A DNA stretch of 39,524 nucleotides from the NCBI GenBank assembly GCA_022843325.1, contig JALHNV010000028.1, positions 1-39,524 on the forward strand, given 5' to 3'. The position numbers and the translations under genes are program-made. Within the stretch, counting starts at the first letter, position 1. Each line of letters begins with the position of its first letter. The notes beneath the pieces were generated by a model. That model did no database searches, had not been told where the DNA came from, and was given only the letters and a program-made list of their open reading frames with translations. Shown one piece after another: positions 24,940 through 33,600 of the stretch. This stretch comes from Pseudolabrys sp. (GTDB lineage Bacteria; Pseudomonadota; Alphaproteobacteria; Rhizobiales; Xanthobacteraceae).

Positions 24940-26715
24940 ATGTGCGGACTGTGTGGTGAAATGACGTTTGACGGCGCCGCGGCATCGACCGCCGCCGTCG
25001 CCTCCATGAGCGCTGAGCTCGCCCGACGCGGCCCGGATGGCTCGGGTCTTTGGTCCAATGGCACGGCTGCCCTCGGCCACCGGCGTCTCAAGATCATCGA
25101 TCTGTCGGATCGGGCGCAGCAGCCGATGGTCGACGCTGGCCTCGGCCTGTCGGTCGCCTTCAACGGCTGCATTTATAACTACAAGGCGCTGCGCGCCGAC
25201 CTTGAGGCCAAGGGCTACAAGTTCTTCTCGGATGGCGACACCGAAGTGGTGCTCAAGGCCTGGCATGCCTGGGGCAAGGAAGCGCCGAAGCGCTTCAACG
25301 GCATGTTCGCCATCGCCGTGGTCGAGCGCGACAGCGGCCGGCTGTCGCTGGTGCGCGATCGCCTCGGCATCAAGCCGCTGTATTACGCCGAGAACCCCGG
25401 CAAGCGCATCCGGTTCGCCTCGAGCCTGCCGGCCATTCTCGCCGCCGGCGATGTCGATACGTCGATCGATCCGGTCGCGCTCAATTACTACATGTCGTTT
25501 CACGCCGTGGTGCCGCCGCCACATACCATCGTCAAAGGCATCCGCAAGGTGGAGCCCGGCACCGTCGTGACGTTCGAGCCGGATGGCCGGCGGACGGACG
25601 AGCGTTTCTGGACGCTGACCTACGGTCGCAGCGCCGCGGAGGCCAAACGCTCGAGCGAAGAATGGCGTGACGCCGTTCACACCGCGCTGCGCACAGCCGT
25701 CGACCGGCGCATGGTCGCCGACGTGCCGGTGGGCGTGCTGCTGTCGGGCGGACTCGATTCCAGCCTGATCGTGGCGCTGCTCGCCGAGGCAGGGCAGAAG
25801 CAACTCAAGACCTTCTCAATCGGTTTTGAATCGATCGGCGGCGAGGTCGGCGACGAGTTCAAATACTCGGACATCATCGCCAGCCACTTCGGCACCGAAC
25901 ATCACAAGCTCTTCATCGAATCGAAAAAGCTGATCGCCAGCCTGCCTGAAACCATTCGCGCCATGTCGGAGCCGATGGTGTCCTACGACAACGTCGGCTT
26001 CTATCTTTTGTCCAAGGAGGTCGCCAGGCATGTGAAGGTGGTGCAGTCCGGGCAGGGCGCCGACGAAGTCTTCGCCGGGTATCACTGGTATCCGCCGATG
26101 GTGAACTCGACCGATCCGCTCGGCGATTACGCGGCGCACTTCTTCGACCGCGATCATGCTGAGTACACGGACATCATGGAGCCGGCCTATGTCGGCGGCG
26201 ACCACGCACAGGATTATGTGCGCCAACACTTCGCCCGTGCCGGCGCCGATGAGGCGATCGACAAGGCCCTGCGGCTCGATTCGACGGTCATGCTGGTCGA
26301 CGATCCGGTCAAGCGCATCGACAACATGACGATGGCGTGGGGCCTTGAGGCGCGCGTACCGTTCCTCGACCACGAACTGGTCGAACTCGCGGCCAAGGTG
26401 CCGGCCGCCGAGAAAATTCGCGATGGCGGCAAGGGCGTGCTGAAAGACATTGGCCGCCAGATCATCCCGGCCGAAGTGATCGACCGGCCGAAGGGCTACT
26501 TTCCGGTGCCGGCCCTGAAATACATCGAGGGGCCGGTGCTCGATTTCGTGCGACAGGCGCTCGATGCACCGGCCGCGCGCCAGCGCGGCCTGATCAAGCG
26601 CGGCTATATCGACAAGCTGATGGACGCACCGAAGGATCACATCACGCGCCTGCGCGGCTCCAAGCTGTGGCAGGTCGCGCTGCTCGAGCTGTGGCTTCAA
26701 GAGCACAGGATCTAG
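24940..26715 (+). CDS. asnO: N-acetylglutaminylglutamine amidotransferase (asparagine synthase-like)
   Basis: This is a 591-residue enzyme. It has an N-terminal class II glutamine amidotransferase domain (nucleophile Cys2 in MCGLCGE) and a C-terminal asparagine-synthase-type ATP domain with the PP-loop SGGLDSS (269-275). By family and operon context it amidates N-acetylglutaminylglutamine to the osmoprotectant NAGGN, as AsnO does in Sinorhizobium and Pseudomonas. ATG at 24940 is required because Cys must be residue 2 after Met removal; an in-frame upstream start would bury it. The next gene starts one base after its stop. Probably induced by osmotic stress. Confidence 0.95.
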   Translation: MCGLCGEMTFDGAAASTAAVASMSAELARRGPDGSGLWSNGTAALGHRRLKIIDLSDRAQQPMVDAGLGLSVAFNGCIYNYKALRADLEAKGYKFFSDGDTEVVLKAWHAWGKEAPKRFNGMFAIAVVERDSGRLSLVRDRLGIKPLYYAENPGKRIRFASSLPAILAAGDVDTSIDPVALNYYMSFHAVVPPPHTIVKGIRKVEPGTVVTFEPDGRRTDERFWTLTYGRSAAEAKRSSEEWRDAVHTALRTAVDRRMVADVPVGVLLSGGLDSSLIVALLAEAGQKQLKTFSIGFESIGGEVGDEFKYSDIIASHFGTEHHKLFIESKKLIASLPETIRAMSEPMVSYDNVGFYLLSKEVARHVKVVQSGQGADEVFAGYHWYPPMVNSTDPLGDYAAHFFDRDHAEYTDIMEPAYVGGDHAQDYVRQHFARAGADEAIDKALRLDSTVMLVDDPVKRIDNMTMAWGLEARVPFLDHELVELAAKVPAAEKIRDGGKGVLKDIGRQIIPAEVIDRPKGYFPVPALKYIEGPVLDFVRQALDAPAARQRGLIKRGYIDKLMDAPKDHITRLRGSKLWQVALLELWLQEHRI

Positions 26716-26716
26716 G

Positions 26717-28471
26717 GTGCTGGCATCCATGCAAGCTAAAACCAACCCGCCAAAGTCTCAAGTTGCCGGCGATATGGTCTCGCTCAAGACATGGGGCGAC
26801 CCGCGCGAGCATGCAGGGCTGTCGCAAGAAGCTTTTGTCGATTGCGGCTGGGGCCGGCTGCTGTTCGGCCAGACCTTCGGCGCGCCGTCGGTACTGGCCG
26901 CTGCGCTGAACGATGAAGCCTCGGACGAGCGTGATATTGCGCTGTATGTCCGTGAGCCGCATGTCGTGCTGGCGGCGGCGCCGCAACACCTCTTTCTTGA
27001 TCCGTCACACACCTATCGTCTCGATCTGTCGCAATTGCCGGAAGCTCCCGCCGCAGACGCGGTCATCATCCGCGCGGCGACGGGTGACGATGCCGATGAG
27101 GTCAACCGGCTTTATCTGTCGCGCAAGATGATGCCCTTGCGCGACGGTTATCTCGCCGACGGAGGCCATCCTCCCAGCATCGGCCTGCTGGTCATGGAGG
27201 GCGCCGACAAAAGTCTGGCCGGTGTCGTCATGGGAATCGATCACGCCGCCGCGATCAACGATCCGGACAACGGCGCGAGCCTCTGGGCGCTTGCCGTCGA
27301 TCCGCAGGCCCGCGCGCCGGGCATTGGCAGTGCGCTGGTGCTGGCGTTGGCGCGGCGGTTCAAGAAGCTCGGTCGTACTTTCATGGATCTGTCGGTCAAG
27401 CACGACAACGTTCAGGCCATCGCCCTCTATGAGAAGCTGGGTTTCCGGCGCGTTCCGGTGTTCTGCGTCAAGCGCAAGAATGCCGTCAACGAAGCCTTGT
27501 TCGTCGGACCCGCGATCGCCGGTGAACTCAATATTTATGCGCGCATCATTGTCGATGAGGCGCGGCGGCGCGGCATCGCCTGCGAGGTCGAGGATGCCGA
27601 AGCCGGGATCTTCCGGCTGTCCTTCGGCGGCCGCGCGGTGGCCTGCCGCGAGTCGTTGTCGGAGATGACCAGCGCCGTGGCAATGTCGCGCTGCGATGAC
27701 AAGGCGCTGACCCGCCGGCTGCTGGCCAAGGCCGGGTTGCGCGTGCCCGAACAGCTCCAGCTGTCGAGCCCAGCGGAAGCGTCATCTTTTCTGGAGCGGC
27801 ACGGCCGCGTTGTGGTCAAGCCGGCGCGGGGCGAGCAGGGGCGCGGCGTGTTTGTCGATCTGACCACCGAGGATGAGGTCACGCGCGCCATCGAGCAGGC
27901 GAAACAGCAGTGCGACCAGGTTTTGCTCGAAGAATTCGTGACCGGCGACGATCTTAGGATCATCGTCATCGACGGCGCCGTCGTCGCTGCGGCCATCCGC
28001 AAGCCCGCGACTGTGATTGGCGATGGCCAGAACAGCATCCGGACGCTGATCGAAAAGCAGAGCCGCCGTCGCGCCGCCGCGACGGGCGGCGAAAGTAAAA
28101 TTCCGCTCGATCACGAAACCGAGCGCGCCGTGCAGGCGGCGGGCTACGGTCTCGACGACTGTCTGGACGAAGGCGTTAGTCTCGCCGTGCGCAAGACCGC
28201 AAACTTGCACACTGGCGGCACCATCCATGACGTGACCGCGCAGTTGCACCCCGATCTCGCCGCCGCAGCGGTGACCGGCGCCCGCGTGCTCGACATCCCG
28301 CTGGTCGGCTTCGATTTTCTTGTTCCCGATGCCGCCGGTCCGGACTATGTGATCATCGAGGCGAACGAACGGCCGGGGCTGGCCAATCACGAGCCGCAGC
28401 CGACGGCGGAGCGTTTCGTCGATTTTCTGTTCCCGCACAGCCGCGCGACCCCGGAAACAACAGCGACCTGA
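26717..28471 (+). CDS. ngg: N-acetylglutaminylglutamine synthetase (GNAT + ATP-grasp fusion)
   Basis: This is a 584-residue two-domain enzyme. A GNAT acetyltransferase domain (about 117-255; ALAVDPQARAPGIGSALV is the acetyl-CoA loop, with YEKLGFRRV after it) is fused to an ATP-grasp ligase domain (about 322-580; VVVKPARGEQGRGVFV, LLEEFVTGDDLRI, EANERPGLANHE). Together they should acetylate glutamine and ligate a second glutamine to give the dipeptide that AsnO amidates. The start is GTG at 26717, directly after the asnO stop; an ATG at 26729 is a near equal alternative. Its TGA overlaps the ATG of the peptidase gene, so the three are translationally coupled. Confidence 0.93.
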   Translation: MLASMQAKTNPPKSQVAGDMVSLKTWGDPREHAGLSQEAFVDCGWGRLLFGQTFGAPSVLAAALNDEASDERDIALYVREPHVVLAAAPQHLFLDPSHTYRLDLSQLPEAPAADAVIIRAATGDDADEVNRLYLSRKMMPLRDGYLADGGHPPSIGLLVMEGADKSLAGVVMGIDHAAAINDPDNGASLWALAVDPQARAPGIGSALVLALARRFKKLGRTFMDLSVKHDNVQAIALYEKLGFRRVPVFCVKRKNAVNEALFVGPAIAGELNIYARIIVDEARRRGIACEVEDAEAGIFRLSFGGRAVACRESLSEMTSAVAMSRCDDKALTRRLLAKAGLRVPEQLQLSSPAEASSFLERHGRVVVKPARGEQGRGVFVDLTTEDEVTRAIEQAKQQCDQVLLEEFVTGDDLRIIVIDGAVVAAAIRKPATVIGDGQNSIRTLIEKQSRRRAAATGGESKIPLDHETERAVQAAGYGLDDCLDEGVSLAVRKTANLHTGGTIHDVTAQLHPDLAAAAVTGARVLDIPLVGFDFLVPDAAGPDYVIIEANERPGLANHEPQPTAERFVDFLFPHSRATPETTAT

Positions 28472-29607
28472 TGACCAAATCCAAGACCAAGAAACTCGAG
28501 ATCGACGGCGGCTATCTCGTCGCGATTCTCAAAAGACTGCTGCGCACGCCGAGCCCCTCGGGCATGACCGACGTGATCGTCGCTTTGGTCTGCGCCGAAC
28601 TCGAATCGCTGAAAATCCCTTTCGAACTGACCCGGCGCGGCGCCATTCGTGCCACGCTGAAGGGCACGTCGCCGTCGCCGAGCCGCGCGCTGGTCGGCCA
28701 TCTCGATACGCTCGGCGCCACGGTCAAGGATATCCGGCCCAACGGGCGCCTCGAACTGGTGCCGATCGGGCACTGGTCGGCGCGCTTCGCCGAAGGCGCA
28801 CGGGTGACGATTTTCACCGACACGCGGCAGTTTCGCGGCACCATCCTGCCGCTGAAGGCGTCCGGCCATACGTATAATGACGAGATCGACACCCAGCCCT
28901 CCGCCTGGACCAATGTGGAAGTGCGCATCGACGCCCGAACCGAAAACGTTGCGGAGACCCGGGCACTGGGCATTCAGATCGGCGACACCGTTTCGATCGA
29001 TGCGCAGCCGGAATTCGTCAAGAACGGCTTCATTGCCTCGCGTCATCTCGACGACAAGGCCGGGGTCGCGGCGATGCTGACCGCGGCGCGGGCGATCCGC
29101 CGCGCCAAGATGGCCTTGCCGATCGACTGCCATCTGCTCTTTACGCTGTCGGAAGAGATCGGTGTCGGTGCCAGCGCCGTGCTGCATGGCGAGGTGTCGG
29201 AGCTGGTCGCGGTCGACAACGGTACCATTGCGCCCGGCCAGCATACGTCGCCCTATGGCGTGACGATCGCGATGCAGGATTCGTCCGGGCCGTTCGACTG
29301 GCATTTGACCCGGAGCCTGATCAAGCTCGCGCAGGACAACAAGATCGAGCACAGCCGCGACGTGTTTCGCTATTACCGGTCCGACGGGGCCGCCGCGGTC
29401 GAGGCGGGCAACGACATCCGCGCGGCGCTGGTGTGTTTCGGTCTCGACGCCAGCCACGGCTGGGAGCGGGTTCATCGCGATTCGCTGCTGGCGCTGGCGC
29501 GGTTGCTGATGCTGTACATGCAGAGCGAGCCGCTATTCCGGCGCGATCAGCAGGCGCTGGGTCCGATCGGCGATCTGCCGCCGGCGGAAATCGAACCGAT
29601 CACCTGA
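28471..29607 (+). CDS. M42-family metallopeptidase of the NAGGN osmolyte system
   Basis: This 378-residue protein resembles M42 glutamyl aminopeptidases and deacylases. Candidate metal ligands and catalytic residues are H77 and D79 (GHLDTLG), D194 (RHLDDKAG), E228/E229 (SEEIGVG), D249 (VAVDNGT) and a late His in DASHGWERVH. It always accompanies asnO-ngg in the osmolyte trio and may break down NAGGN when stress ends or trim a precursor; the exact reaction is not established to my knowledge. It overlaps ngg by one base and is the last gene of the operon. Confidence 0.92.
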   Translation: MTKSKTKKLEIDGGYLVAILKRLLRTPSPSGMTDVIVALVCAELESLKIPFELTRRGAIRATLKGTSPSPSRALVGHLDTLGATVKDIRPNGRLELVPIGHWSARFAEGARVTIFTDTRQFRGTILPLKASGHTYNDEIDTQPSAWTNVEVRIDARTENVAETRALGIQIGDTVSIDAQPEFVKNGFIASRHLDDKAGVAAMLTAARAIRRAKMALPIDCHLLFTLSEEIGVGASAVLHGEVSELVAVDNGTIAPGQHTSPYGVTIAMQDSSGPFDWHLTRSLIKLAQDNKIEHSRDVFRYYRSDGAAAVEAGNDIRAALVCFGLDASHGWERVHRDSLLALARLLMLYMQSEPLFRRDQQALGPIGDLPPAEIEPIT

Positions 29608-29630
29608 TTCTTCAGGCACTCACGGCGCTC

Positions 29631-29670
29631 TCAGAAAAATTTCAGAATTCTACCGTCTCCCGCTTCAGGA
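29631..29670 (+). promoter_or_regulatory. TCAGRA array upstream of the small secreted gene (copy 1)
   Basis: The 18-mer TCAGAAAAATTTCAGAAT (29631-29648) holds TCAGAA at 29631 and 29642, 11 bp apart, and TCAGGA follows at 29665. The same 18-mer and spacing recur upstream of the adhesin gene. The array ends 86 bp before the ATG at 29756. Confidence 0.55.
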
Positions 29671-29755
29671 CTCGCCTGACCGGCAGTGGCACCCTGCAGC
29701 CGGGCCAGATCGCCGGCCTTCGCCGGCACGACAGGCTCGTTCGAGGGGGAGAATC

Positions 29756-30028
29756 ATGAGGCTCGCTGCTGCTGTAGTGCTCGCCGGTCTTTGCCAGTTG
29801 CCGCTGCCCGCGTCGGCGCAGACCATGAACGCGGACGACCTGAAGTGGGTCAACCAGTGCATCCAGGACAACAGGGGAGAGCCGGGCGCCACGCCGGAGA
29901 TCATCCGCGCCTATTGCCTCTGCATGAACGAGAAGATGGACAGCAACGAGACCCGGTCCATCTCGCAGTGGGAAAAGGCAAACCCGGCGGCCCGGCAGGC
30001 GTGTGACAAGCAGTCGGGCTGGCGGTAG
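29756..30028 (+). CDS. Small secreted cysteine-containing protein, unknown function
   Basis: This 90-residue protein has a signal peptide (about 1-21, cleavage near ASAQ) and a strong GAGGGGGAG ribosome site. The mature part is about 69 residues, hydrophilic and mainly helical by composition, with four cysteines (C35, C54, C56, C83), likely two disulfides in the periplasm. YCLCMNEKM is the most distinctive stretch. I do not recognise a family; similar small four-Cys exported proteins are frequent in Bradyrhizobium relatives. It stands alone after the osmolyte operon (148-bp gap) behind a TCAGRA array shared with the adhesin gene, which suggests common control. Confidence 0.75.
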   Translation: MRLAAAVVLAGLCQLPLPASAQTMNADDLKWVNQCIQDNRGEPGATPEIIRAYCLCMNEKMDSNETRSISQWEKANPAARQACDKQSGWR

Positions 30029-30429
30029 GTCGTCATCCTGGTTTGCCGCATCGGCCGCTCTTGATTCTGCTCGTTAACGGCCATTTGTCCCGGAGGGCCG
30101 GGGCCCGGAGAACGTTGCTTCCGGAGCTCCGCCCGCGGCCTTGAGCGCCGAATGGCAGCGGTGCGGACGAAACGAATCCCGAACACCGAAGATGCAGGGC
30201 AGCGAAGCGAGAGCATCGCGTCTGCGATCGCGCGCAATGTTGCATTCGAAACCGGAGCCGCAGAAGTCGCAGCATTCGTCCTGTTTCGCCTGCGGAAGTG
30301 CCTGAAACATCGCGAATATCAGAAAAATTTCAGAATACCTTGGCCTTGCGCTCAGGATTTCACGGAGCGCGCGTGTCACATTCAGCAAATTAATAATTCG
30401 TTAATGCCGTACGGGCTCGGGGGAGGCTG
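30029..30429 (+). other. Gene-poor 401-bp stretch before the adhesin gene
   Basis: Frames exist on both strands (for example + 30152-30433 and - 30074-30388), but none has a convincing ribosome site or recognisable protein, and the + frame runs into the adhesin start. The first 260 bp are GC-rich with adjoining purine runs and look like a decayed or repeated intergenic element. The last 100 bp are AT-rich, with the TCAGRA array and an ATTAA/TTAAT inverted repeat (30389-30405), and are likely the adhesin promoter region. Confidence 0.5.
30319..30357 (+). promoter_or_regulatory. TCAGRA array upstream of the adhesin gene (copy 2)
   Basis: The identical 18-mer TCAGAAAAATTTCAGAAT is at 30319-30336, giving TCAGAA at 30319 and 30330 (11 bp apart), and TCAGGA is at 30352. 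The spacing matches copy 1 to within one base. It ends 73 bp before the GTG at 30430. Confidence 0.55.
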
Positions 30430-30612
30430 GTGAAATCGAAGGACCCGATAGGGACTTCGCAAGGGCGTCGGCCGTGGAGCCGAGCGCCGTGGTGGCGCGT
30501 CCGCGCGCATTCCACATCTCCGGATCGTTTATTCGTCGATGCCTTTTCGCTGCGGGTCTCGGCGGTCGCCATGGCTGTGATCATGGTGCTGTCGCCCACC
30601 CTGACCTTCGCG
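30430..30612 (+). other. Extended signal peptide of the adhesin
   Basis: Residues 1-61: a long basic, Trp/Arg-rich n-region (RRPWSRAPWWRVRAH), then a hydrophobic core (VSAVAMAVIMVLSP) and likely cleavage after TFA. Long n-regions are typical of large type V exoproteins. The internal ATG at 30571 would remove all basic residues, so the upstream GTG is preferred. Confidence 0.7.
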
Positions 30613-33600
30613 CAAAGCGTGCCGGCCGGGACCATCAACATCCGGCCGGACGGGCGGACCGCAACAACGGTCACCACGAATGGTGCGGTCGGCACGGTCA
30701 CCACGAACACGATCGCCGGCCCGAACGCCTTCAATTCGTTCTCGCAATTCGAGATCGGCCGCGGCGCCACCGGCAACCTGGTGTTGCCGAACGGCACCAG
30801 CAACCTCATCAACCTGATCAACGGCAACGACCCCGCCGTCATCAACGGCGTGATGAATTCGTACAAAAACGGCCAGATCGGCGGCAATGTCTACTTCGCA
30901 GCGCCCGGCGGCTTCGTCGTCGGCCGGTCCGGCGTCGTCAATGTCGGCTCGCTCAGCGTCTCGACGCCGACCCGCGAATTCGTCGACGGCGTGGTCAGCC
31001 GCTCCGGCCAGATCAACCAGGGCGCGGTCGATAACCTGCTGGCCGGTACGGTGCCGCTGTCACCGGACGGCAATATCCGCATCCGCGGCCGCATCAACGC
31101 CGTCGATTCCGTCAGGTTGACGGGCCAGAACGTCTCGGTCGGGCCGCGCGACGCCGCCAACCGCGAACATGCGGCGCGCTTCGCCTCGACCGTCAACAGC
31201 AAGGGCCTGCAGAGCGGCGGCAGGATCGTGGTCCGCAACGGCGCGATCCAGATCGTCGCCGCCAACGATGCGCGGGTGAACGGCCGCCTCAGCGCCAAGG
31301 GCGGCAGCGTCGACATCCGGGCCGGCCGCGATGTCGCGCTGGGCTCCAGGGCCAACGTGTCGGTCGCGAGCCAGACCGGCAACGGCGGGGCCATTGCCGT
31401 CAATGCCGGCCGCGACATCAAAATCGCCGGTTACGGCACCGTGTCGGCCAAAAGCACGGCGGGCAACGCCGGCACCATCTACGTCATGGCGCAGCGCAAC
31501 CTCGCCGTCGCCGCCAGTTCAACCTTCGACGTCAGTTCGGCGCAGGGCAATGCCGGTTTCATCGAACTGAGCGCCAAGGACACGGCGGCGATCGGCGTCG
31601 CCAACATCAACCTGTCGGCGCCGAACGGGCGCGCCGGCACGCTGCTGATCGATCCTTACGATCTGCTCATCGGAGCCGGCACGAGCTCGGGCGACAACGA
31701 GGTCTCGGCGAGTATCATCGTCAACGGCGGCAACGTTGTCCTCCAGGCCGACAACAGCATCACGGTCGCCGCCGGCTTCAGCATCGACACGCGCAATTTC
31801 AACCGCGGCGCCGGCGCGCTGTCGGTCAGTAATGCCTCGCTCGGCGATTCCGGCTCGGTGACGCTGCAGGCGCCGAACATCACGATCAACGGCAACATCC
31901 TCACCAACACCATCAACACCGGCGCCACGCACTGGAACGCCGGCGACGTGCTGCTGGAAGCCACGGTCTCGAAGACCATCAGCAGCAGTTCGCACACCGC
32001 CGCGACCTCGATCACCATTGGCACCACGGGCATCATCAATGCGTCGGTCGGCGGCAATTCGACCGATACCTCGGCGCTGGCCGGCAATATCAATCTGGCC
32101 ACCACCTCGACCTCGCGCAATGTCATGGGCCTGGTCACCGCCCATGCCGACATCTCGATTGCGGGCGAACTGAACGGCCGCAATGTCTCGGCGGTCTCCA
32201 TCGCAACGGCCGAGACCGATTACACCGCCGATGTGCAGCAGACGCTGGCCTTGATCGGGCAGGCGGCCGCAGCCTCCGTGCTCGGAGTCAACGGCGGCTG
32301 GGTCGCTGGCACCGCCCGCGCCAAGGTGGAGGTCCTCGGCGACGCCAATATCACGGCGACCGGCGACGTGACCTTGAACGCGGAGGCGACCGAGAAGGCA
32401 GCCAACCCGGCCATGGTGCTCGGCCTGTCGGGCGTTCCGTGGGGCGCCGCGGCGGTGGTCGGTCAGATCAGCGGCGAGGCGACAACCACCGTCGAGGGCA
32501 ACGCGCATATCACCGCCGCCGGGACGCTGACGGCGCAGGCCACCAACAATGCGACAATGGCCGTGTCCGCCATCGTCCTGACCACGGCGGCCCTCGTCGA
32601 TGCGACGGCGGCGGTGTCATTTGTTCAGGTCGATACGACGGCGAACATCAAGGCCGGCGCCGTTCTGGACGTCGGCAGCGTCAAGGTGCTGGCGTCCAAT
32701 ACCAACTCCATCGCGACATCGGCGAGCGTCATTGCGCTCGGCGCCGGCTCGGTCGGCGCGTCGGCGGCCTATTCGGAAGTCGAGACGAACGCCACCGCCA
32801 ATCTCGGCGCCAGCGTGACCATCGCGTCGACACGGGCAGCGGCGGACGCGTCGATTTCGGTGGAGGCCTTGTCCGTCACCACCAAGATGTCGACCAGTGC
32901 GACGACGTCGCTTGGCACCAACATGATTCAGGGCGGCCTCATCGCCGGCCTTGTCCCGGCGAGCCTTGTCGGCGGCCTGATGACGCCGCTGTTCGGCGCC
33001 GCCTTTCCGGTCAAGGTCGCCGCCGCGCTGGCGCTGACCGTGAGCGAGAACAACACCAAGGCGACCATCGGCGACGGTGTTGGCGTGGCGCCGGTCATCT
33101 CGACGCCGGGCGATGTGTCGGTGGTGGCGCGCACCATCAACCGCGCCATCCGCACCAACGCCGACTCCGGCACCACCGCCAATGCCAATAGCGGCACCAC
33201 GCAGGTCAACGTCAACGCAGGTGTGTCCTACGGCTCCTATACGAACACGTCGGCGGCCACGATCGGCCACGGCGTCCGCATCACGGCGCGCGATATCGGC
33301 GTCAGCGCCAATACCGATCTGCCCAACGAAAACGATTGGGTGCGGAGCTGGACGGACATCACGTCGCCTGCAGATATCTTCTCGCACCTCAACGGCAATT
33401 TCGGCGTCGTCAATAATATCCTGACCAGCTACGCCAACGCCTCGGGCGGCGACTCGCAGCAACTGAGCGTGGCGGGCTCGGTCAACTATTTCGCCGCGAC
33501 CAACGAGGCGATCGCCTGGGTCGCCAAGGATGCCCAGCTGACGACGACAGGCGGTGTCGCCTGGTCGACGACGCTCGACAACGGCGACGTCATCAACTGG

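Noticed and set aside
30152..30433. 93-codon plus-strand frame before the adhesin
   Set aside because: No ribosome site, no recognised family and a stop that overlaps the adhesin start region; kept only as part of a non-coding stretch.
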